11,393 nt of DNA from Deltaproteobacteria bacterium (GTDB lineage Bacteria > Desulfobacterota > Desulfobacteria > Desulfobacterales > UBA11574). A program made the position numbers and the translations under genes. Location: assembly GCA_019313025.1 (NCBI GenBank), contig JAFDCA010000273.1:1-11393 (forward strand), given 5' to 3'. The notes under the pieces were generated by a model, which was not told the DNA's origin, ran no database searches, and was given only the letters and a program-made list of their open reading frames with translations. This document shows positions 6,338-11,393 of the stretch, piece after piece. Position 1 is the first letter of the stretch. The number at the start of each line of letters is the position of its first letter.

Positions 6338-7840
6338 ATGCTAATCAATGAATTTCCCGACATCGCACAATTTCGCAACCTTGCAAAACACGCCAATGTC
6401 ATTCCCGTTTGTGCCGAAATGCTGGCCGATACGGAAACTCCGGTTTCACTACTAAGGAAAATATATAAAGATAATAATTCTACTTTTCTTTTCGAAAGTG
6501 TTGAAGGAGGTGAAAGATGGGGAAGATATAGTTTCTTGGGTGTCTCGGCAAGAACGAACATACGGATATTCTCAAAAATTGTGGAAATCTGTGAAAACAG
6601 TTCATGCAAAAATATTGCACACAACGGAGACCCACTCGGCGTTTTGAGAACATTTATCGGCCAGTACAAACCCGCACAGGTTTCAGGACTTCCAAGGTTC
6701 TGGGGTGGAATGGTAGGATATTTAACCTATGAAATGGTATCTTTTTTTGAATCTATCCCTAACCTTCTTCCGGAAAACAAACCCCTTGCCCATTTCATCA
6801 TACCGGATGAGCTGTTGATTTTTGACAATATTCAACACACGTTGTTTCTTGTGGTTCTTTCTTTCCCAAAAAAAGATCAGGATCCTGACCAGGTCTTTTA
6901 CGCTGCAACCGAGCGCCTGAATGCTCTGATGACGCGAATGAAACAGCCGGCATTTGAAGACGACATCGAGATGGGTGAAGACGCTTTCGTGCTGGAAACA
7001 CCATGGGAAGCGGATCACTTTCGTGGGCTCGTAAAAAAGATAAAGGACTATATTCGGGCTGGCGATGTAATTCAAACCGTCATTTCAAAGCCCTTTGTCT
7101 GTTCTTCACCGCCTGACCCCTGGACACTCTATCGAACCCAGAGATTTATTAACCCTTCGCCCTATCTCTACTTTCTCAGTCTAGGAGATTTAACCCTCAT
7201 CGGTTCTTCTCCGGAAACGATGGTTCGTCTGGAAAACCGTGTCGCCACCTTGCGACCAATTGCCGGTACCCGTCCCAGAGGAAAGAACGAACAAGAAGAC
7301 CGATCATTGGCCAATGAACTCCTCGCTGATGAAAAAGAACGGGCGGAACACTTGATGTTGGTGGATTTGGGACGGAACGACCTGGGCCGAGTTGCAGAAC
7401 TGGGAACCGTTCAAGTGACCGATTTAATGTTTGTGGAACGTTACTCCCATGTCATGCACCTGGTATCCAACATTTGCTGCGACATAAAGCCAGACTTCGA
7501 TGCCCTGGATCTGCTTCGTGCGACTTTTCCTGCGGGAACATTGTCCGGAGCACCCAAAATAAGAGCCATGGAAATCATTGCAGAACTCGAACAAAATCCC
7601 AGGGGTACTTATGGCGGCGCTGTTGGATATATTTCGTTCCACGGAAATATGGATATGGCCATCACCATCCGAACCGCCTGTATTGAAGACAACCTGCTCA
7701 CCGTTCAGGCCGGTGCGGGTATCGTTGCCGATTCTGATCCAGAACGTGAAAGACAGGAAACCGTCAATAAAGCAATGGCTATGCAAAAAGCATTGGAGTT
7801 GGTTTCAAAAGGAAAGAAAAGGAAAAAGTTCAACGCTTAA
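6338..7840 (+). CDS. trpE: Anthranilate synthase component I
   Basis: TrpE makes anthranilate from chorismate using ammonia delivered by TrpG; it is the committed step of Trp synthesis. The 500-residue product has the expected length. FLFES (50-54) matches the feedback site (LLES in enteric TrpE, with Ser54 as the Trp-binding serine), so allosteric inhibition by Trp is probably kept. The chorismate-binding domain starts near 222 and shows GDVIQTVISKPF (242-253), IGSSPE (288-293), PIAGTRPRG (307-315), DLGRNDLGRV (343-352) and FPAGTLSGAPK (397-407). GAGIVADSDPERE (459-471) follows. All catalytic motifs look intact. TrpE is preferred over PabB or isochorismate synthase because of the LLES-like site, the leader with Trp codons, and the following trpG, trpD and trpC. 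The start has AAAGGA 6 nt upstream. The lysine-rich C-terminal tail (KGKKRKK) is a minor oddity. Confidence 0.97.
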   Translation: MLINEFPDIAQFRNLAKHANVIPVCAEMLADTETPVSLLRKIYKDNNSTFLFESVEGGERWGRYSFLGVSARTNIRIFSKIVEICENSSCKNIAHNGDPLGVLRTFIGQYKPAQVSGLPRFWGGMVGYLTYEMVSFFESIPNLLPENKPLAHFIIPDELLIFDNIQHTLFLVVLSFPKKDQDPDQVFYAATERLNALMTRMKQPAFEDDIEMGEDAFVLETPWEADHFRGLVKKIKDYIRAGDVIQTVISKPFVCSSPPDPWTLYRTQRFINPSPYLYFLSLGDLTLIGSSPETMVRLENRVATLRPIAGTRPRGKNEQEDRSLANELLADEKERAEHLMLVDLGRNDLGRVAELGTVQVTDLMFVERYSHVMHLVSNICCDIKPDFDALDLLRATFPAGTLSGAPKIRAMEIIAELEQNPRGTYGGAVGYISFHGNMDMAITIRTACIEDNLLTVQAGAGIVADSDPERERQETVNKAMAMQKALELVSKGKKRKKFNA

Positions 7841-7916
7841 ACCGAATTGTCAATCAATGAAATGATAAAGGATAAGATGATAGAGACGTAGGATCAGATA
7901 TTAAGGAGAAAAAGCG

Positions 7917-8489
7917 ATGATCATAATGATCGACAACTACGATTCATTTACTTACAATCTGGTTCAATACCTGGGCCAAATCGGGGCTTCGGTCAAGGTG
8001 GTGCGAAACGATGACGTTTCCATTTCGGATCTTGTTTCATGGAAACCTTCTGGGATCGTCATATCGCCAGGACCCGGTCGTCCGGAGTCAGCTGGAATTT
8101 CATTATCGTTGGTGGAACATTTTTCCGGCAAGATCCCTATCCTTGGCGTTTGTCTTGGCCACCAGGCCATTGCCGCTGCGTTCGGTGGAAAAGTGGTTGC
8201 CGCCAAAAGCCTTATGCATGGCAAAACATCCATGATCCACGCTGACGGAAAAATGATCTATCAAGGAATTCGTAATCCCTTTGAAGCAATGCGCTATCAT
8301 TCCTTGGCCGTTTCAAGAGAAGATCTTCCCGAATGCCTTGAAATAACATCCGAAGCGGATGACGGCGAAGTCATGGGTATTCGTCATAAAAAACACCCTG
8401 CAACCGAAGGCATCCAATTTCATCCGGAATCTATTATGACCCGGGTCGGGAAACGGATTTTGAGAAATTTTTTAAATAACAGGTATTAG
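7917..8489 (+). CDS. trpG: Anthranilate synthase component II, glutamine amidotransferase
   Basis: This 190-residue class I glutamine amidotransferase releases ammonia from glutamine for TrpE. The N-terminal IDNYDSFTYNLVQYLG motif (5-20) and ISPGPGRPE (49-57) are typical. The nucleophile is Cys79 in GVCLGHQ, and the rest of the triad is His169 and Glu171 in FHPES. The protein is not fused to TrpD, unlike the enteric arrangement, and has the normal stand-alone length. The family also includes PabA, which can be shared with folate synthesis, so dual use cannot be excluded. AGGAG stands 8 nt before the ATG at 7917; an in-frame ATG at 7926 is a less likely start. It is 76 nt after trpE and 20 nt before trpD, in one apparent operon. 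Confidence 0.96.
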   Translation: MIIMIDNYDSFTYNLVQYLGQIGASVKVVRNDDVSISDLVSWKPSGIVISPGPGRPESAGISLSLVEHFSGKIPILGVCLGHQAIAAAFGGKVVAAKSLMHGKTSMIHADGKMIYQGIRNPFEAMRYHSLAVSREDLPECLEITSEADDGEVMGIRHKKHPATEGIQFHPESIMTRVGKRILRNFLNNRY

Positions 8490-8509
8490 ATAAGAGGAAA
8501 GGACGGACG

Positions 8510-9526
8510 ATGTTTAGGGAAAATCTAAGCAAAATTGTCAAGAGAGAAGATTTGAATGAAGAACAAATGTCTCAAATGATCACCGAAATTTTTTCCGGGA
8601 ATATTACCGATGCACAAATCGGCGCAATGATGGCTGCTTTGGCCACAAAGGGAGAAACCTTTGAAGAACTTGCGGGGGCTGCTCGCGCCATGCGAAGAAA
8701 AGCCCTTCGTATTCAAACATCAACTGCTACCGTTGTCGATACTTGTGGTACCGGCGGTGACGGCGCCCATACGTTCAACATTTCCACGACGACGTCATTT
8801 GTCGTCGCAGCATGTGGTGTCACCGTCGCCAAGCACGGAAACCGTTCCGTATCGAGTCAGTGCGGTAGTGCAGATCTTCTTGAAGCACTGGGGGTTAAAC
8901 TTGACACGGCGCCGGAAATTGTAGAAGAGGCGGTTCAAGACATCGGTATCGGTTTTCTTTTTGCTCCTCTGTATCACGGCGCCATGCGATTTGCCGCAAA
9001 AGCGAGAAAAGAGGTGGGACTGCGCAGTATTTTTAATATGCTGGGTCCACTTACAAATCCGGCCGGAGCAAACTGCCAACTTCTGGGGGTTTATGCACCG
9101 GAGCTTACAGAGATGTTTGCCCAAGCCCTTCAGCTACTGGGCGCAAAAAGGGCGTTTGTGGTTCATGGTCATGATGGACTTGATGAAATTTCCGTTTGTG
9201 CTCCCACCCGCGTTTCGGAGTTAAAAGACGGTCTTATTCGAACGTATGATATATCTCCCGAACAATTTTTTAATGAAAAGGCCGAACCTGCAGACCTTCT
9301 GGGCGGGAATCCGGAAAAAAACGCCCAAATTACACGCAACATCCTTAACGGTGAAAAAGGAGCCAAACGAAATGTCGTACTCATTAACGCAGCCGCTGCA
9401 CTGGTTGCCGCCGGACAGGCTGAAAATTTGCAGAAAGGAATTCCAATGGCCGAGGCAGCCATTGATAATGGTGCTGCTATGAAGAAGATGGAGACATTAA
9501 TAAAATATAGTCAGGAAAACGGCTGA
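8510..9526 (+). CDS. trpD: Anthranilate phosphoribosyltransferase
   Basis: TrpD joins anthranilate to phosphoribosyl pyrophosphate, giving phosphoribosylanthranilate. The 338-residue product has the family's usual length and layout: a helical N-terminal region, then the PRPP loop DTCGTGGDG (77-85) and NISTTT (90-95). KHGNRSVSSQCGSADLLEALG (108-128) carries anthranilate and PRPP contacts, and FNMLGPLTNP (175-184) and HDGLDE (221-226, metal-binding acids) follow. All of these look intact. A GAGGAAAGGA ribosome site stands a few bases before the ATG. Its stop codon overlaps the trpC start by one base (TGATG at 9524-9528), so the two are probably translationally coupled. Confidence 0.96.
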   Translation: MFRENLSKIVKREDLNEEQMSQMITEIFSGNITDAQIGAMMAALATKGETFEELAGAARAMRRKALRIQTSTATVVDTCGTGGDGAHTFNISTTTSFVVAACGVTVAKHGNRSVSSQCGSADLLEALGVKLDTAPEIVEEAVQDIGIGFLFAPLYHGAMRFAAKARKEVGLRSIFNMLGPLTNPAGANCQLLGVYAPELTEMFAQALQLLGAKRAFVVHGHDGLDEISVCAPTRVSELKDGLIRTYDISPEQFFNEKAEPADLLGGNPEKNAQITRNILNGEKGAKRNVVLINAAAALVAAGQAENLQKGIPMAEAAIDNGAAMKKMETLIKYSQENG

Positions 9527-10317
9527 TGATAAAAGATATTTTAAGTAAGATTGTTGACGATAAAAAACAGGAAGTTGCCGAAGCAAAACAACATATTTCA
9601 GAATCTTTTCTTCGTGAAAAAGCATTCGCGCCTCAAAAACGACGTCCATTTTTTAAAAAACTGGAACAACCCGGTCCGTCCGGCATCAATATCATTGCTG
9701 AAATTAAACGGGCCTCACCATCCAAGGGTGATATTCGCATAGATTTAAATCCCGCGGATCTCGCTGACGAATATGAGAAAGGAGGTGCTGCAGCGCTTTC
9801 TGTATTGACGGATCAGCCTCATTTTAAAGGAGATCCCGAAGACTTGAAAATCGCCCGTGAGACCACGACACTTCCGGTTCTTCGGAAAGACTTTCTCATT
9901 TCCGCTTACCAAATTTATGAATCAGCAGTTATGGAGGCGGATGCCATCCTTCTGATCGTCCGTATTCTTGGTCAACAGCAACTCAAAGATTACTTGAGTT
10001 TGTGCAGTGAATTAAAAATGGACGCACTCGTGGAAGTTCACTCGGAGGCAGATACCCAAAAGGCCCGCTTGGCAGGCGCTCGGCTTATCGGAATCAACAA
10101 CCGCAACCTGAAATCTTTTAAAACCGATATTGAAATTGCAATTCGGATGAAATCACTGCTTGACCATGACCAAATAGCGATTGCGGCCAGTGGAATTCAA
10201 ACACAAGAAGACATCGATAAAATTAAAGATTCTGGGATATGGAACTTTTTAATCGGTGAAAGCCTTGTGCGGGCAAAACATCCAAGGAAATTCCTTGAAT
10301 CCCTTCATGGCAAATAA
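9526..10317 (+). CDS. trpC: Indole-3-glycerol phosphate synthase
   Basis: TrpC closes the indole ring, turning CdRP into indole-3-glycerol phosphate. The 263-residue product is the stand-alone form without a TrpF domain. It shows the (beta/alpha)8-barrel motifs: AEIKRASPSKG (58-68, with catalytic Glu and Lys), LSVLTDQPHFKG (91-102), LPVLRKDFL (116-124, catalytic Lys121), and LVEVHSE (168-174). IGINNRNL (188-195) and ASGI (221-224) lie in the phosphate site. The start overlaps the trpD stop. After trpC no trpF, trpB or trpA follows, so in this window the pathway lacks the isomerase between TrpD and TrpC as well as tryptophan synthase. These must be elsewhere if the cell makes Trp. No convincing terminator was seen in the 228 nt after trpC. 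Confidence 0.96.
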   Translation: MIKDILSKIVDDKKQEVAEAKQHISESFLREKAFAPQKRRPFFKKLEQPGPSGINIIAEIKRASPSKGDIRIDLNPADLADEYEKGGAAALSVLTDQPHFKGDPEDLKIARETTTLPVLRKDFLISAYQIYESAVMEADAILLIVRILGQQQLKDYLSLCSELKMDALVEVHSEADTQKARLAGARLIGINNRNLKSFKTDIEIAIRMKSLLDHDQIAIAASGIQTQEDIDKIKDSGIWNFLIGESLVRAKHPRKFLESLHGK

Positions 10318-10545
10318 ATCACTTGCATCTCATCTATCACCACGTTTATAATGGTTCAAATTTCGCACCTTAAATTTAAACACACATGGCCATGATTCCT
10401 CGCTGCCAAAATAAGGTAATAATATCGAATTGTTCCGACTTTTTTTAAATTTCGGATATAAATTTTGAGCACTTTTTGGTAGTTTCACAACGGTTTATGG
10501 ATTAAAACGAATCAATCACCTTCATCGATCAACAAGAGGTAAAAA
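10318..10545 (+). other. Intergenic region between trpC and the ketoacyl synthase gene
   Basis: This 228-nt AT-rich stretch holds no reading frame I can support. A TATAAA (10457-10462) could be a -10 box, but no well-spaced -35 was found. No G-C-rich hairpin with a T run was seen. The size of the gap suggests the next gene has its own promoter rather than belonging to the trp operon. Confidence 0.4.
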
Positions 10546-11393
10546 ATGGGTAAAACAATAGAACTGAAAAGAGTGGTCGTTACCGGTCTTGGTATGATAA
10601 CCTCCTTGGGACTGGATGTTAAAAGCACATGGGAAGCCATGATTGCGGGCAAATCCGGCATCGATCAAATTACTCAATGGGGAGATCTGGAAGAAATTAA
10701 AGAAAAGTATAATTTGTCTGAAGATTTTCCTCTGATTGCCGGAGAAGTCAAACAGTTTGACATAAAAGAAATCGTCAAACAAAGAAAACAGGGGTTTTCA
10801 AAAGAGGATTTGAAACAGATTAAATACATGGATTTGTTTATTCAATATTCCTATGCCGCAACTTTGGAGGCAATTGCCGATGCCAATGTGAATCTAGATG
10901 ATGGTAAAATCGACCCATATCGTGTGGGAGTTATTATCGGCTCTGGCTTGGGAGGGCCCAAGACTTGGGAAAACGAATTTCACCGTTTTGTGGAGGGTAA
11001 AAGAGTTTCACCGTTTCTTATTCCACGTTTGATACCCAACCTGGCCGCAGGCAATGTCAGCATTTCCTTTAAAGCCAAAGGCGCCAATGCCTGTCTGGCA
11101 ACGGCATGTGCATCCGGTGCTCACGCTATCGGTGAAGCATTCCAGAGAATTCAACTGGGAAAAGAAGATGCCATCGCCTGTGGAGGAACAGAGGCATCGA
11201 TCACGCCGTTAACCATCGCCGGCTTTCATGCACTTAAAGCCCTATCATCATCTTATCAAACGCCCCAATCTGCTTCTCGTCCGTTTGATGTCAATCGGAA
11301 CGGCTTTATCATGGCGGATGGATCGGGCATCCTGATTTTAGAAGATCTGGATCATGACGAGGCAAGGGGGGACAAAATATATGCTGAACTCAT
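10546..11393 (+). CDS. Beta-ketoacyl-ACP synthase II-like (FabF family), 3' end outside window
   Basis: This frame opens at ATG 10546 with an AGAGGT ribosome site 5 nt upstream and runs off the right edge (282 codons visible). The visible part covers the N-terminal half of a KAS-II condensing enzyme: RVVVTGLGMITSLG (9-22), IGSGLGG (131-137), and the nucleophile Cys188 in ATACASGAHA. RPFDVNRNGFIMADGSG, near the visible end, follows. The two catalytic histidines and GxGGxN would lie past the edge. Compared with E. coli FabF, where the cysteine is at 163, the protein is about 25 residues longer before it, with extra charged sequence around residues 48-63 and 78-92. It could be a housekeeping fatty acid elongation enzyme or a KAS from a specialised fatty acid or polyketide-like cluster; the missing neighbours prevent a choice. 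Confidence 0.88.
   Translation, partial: MGKTIELKRVVVTGLGMITSLGLDVKSTWEAMIAGKSGIDQITQWGDLEEIKEKYNLSEDFPLIAGEVKQFDIKEIVKQRKQGFSKEDLKQIKYMDLFIQYSYAATLEAIADANVNLDDGKIDPYRVGVIIGSGLGGPKTWENEFHRFVEGKRVSPFLIPRLIPNLAAGNVSISFKAKGANACLATACASGAHAIGEAFQRIQLGKEDAIACGGTEASITPLTIAGFHALKALSSSYQTPQSASRPFDVNRNGFIMADGSGILILEDLDHDEARGDKIYAEL

Noticed and set aside
6250..6669. 139-codon frame on the minus strand overlapping the trp leader terminators and the 5' part of trpE
   Set aside because: It lies antisense to a well supported trpE, shows no recognisable domain and crosses both terminator hairpins.
10350..10394. 14-codon frame (with one Trp codon) after trpC, considered as a leader peptide
   Set aside because: No ribosome site, a single Trp codon and no following terminator hairpin.

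Overview
The window (about 11.4 kb, moderate GC) looks like chromosomal DNA of a Gram-negative anaerobe, most likely a Desulfobacterota (sulfate-reducer-like) bacterium. This is inferred from the DUF748/AsmA-like protein, the style of the TrpE/TrpG/TrpD/TrpC proteins, the stand-alone type I-beta DAHP synthase and the gene company. No rRNA, tRNA, CRISPR array, transposase or phage gene was seen.

Layout. The minus strand carries the 5' two-thirds or less of a DUF748 envelope protein gene (running off the left edge) and rlmD, a 23S rRNA m5U methyltransferase. A plus-strand alpha/beta hydrolase is divergent from rlmD. Next, on the minus strand, are cinA and, upstream of it, a DAHP synthase gene (aroF type), the first enzyme of the shikimate pathway. 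After a regulatory region of about 670 bp, the plus strand carries trpE-trpG-trpD-trpC. These supply the steps from chorismate to indole-3-glycerol phosphate. The window ends in a beta-ketoacyl-ACP synthase II-like gene (truncated at the right edge). trpF, trpB and trpA are not in the window.

The most interesting part is the divergent region 5670-6337, between the DAHP synthase and trpE. It holds two back-to-back transcription attenuators with small leader-peptide genes too short for ordinary gene calling. The DAHP synthase leader peptide (29 aa) contains the run QYYFWCWWW, so it could sense Tyr, Phe and Trp. The trp leader peptide (31 aa) contains WLWW, so it should sense Trp only. Each leader ends in an intrinsic terminator, and each has a competing antiterminator pairing that can be drawn from the sequence. 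The two terminator hairpins resemble each other closely, and the two divergent RNAs share a perfectly complementary 12-nt segment. The trp leader also has a second U-tailed hairpin just before trpE. Together these would match both entry into the aromatic pathway and the Trp branch to aminoacyl-tRNA supply.

All functional calls come from reading motifs by eye. No database search or RNA folding was run.
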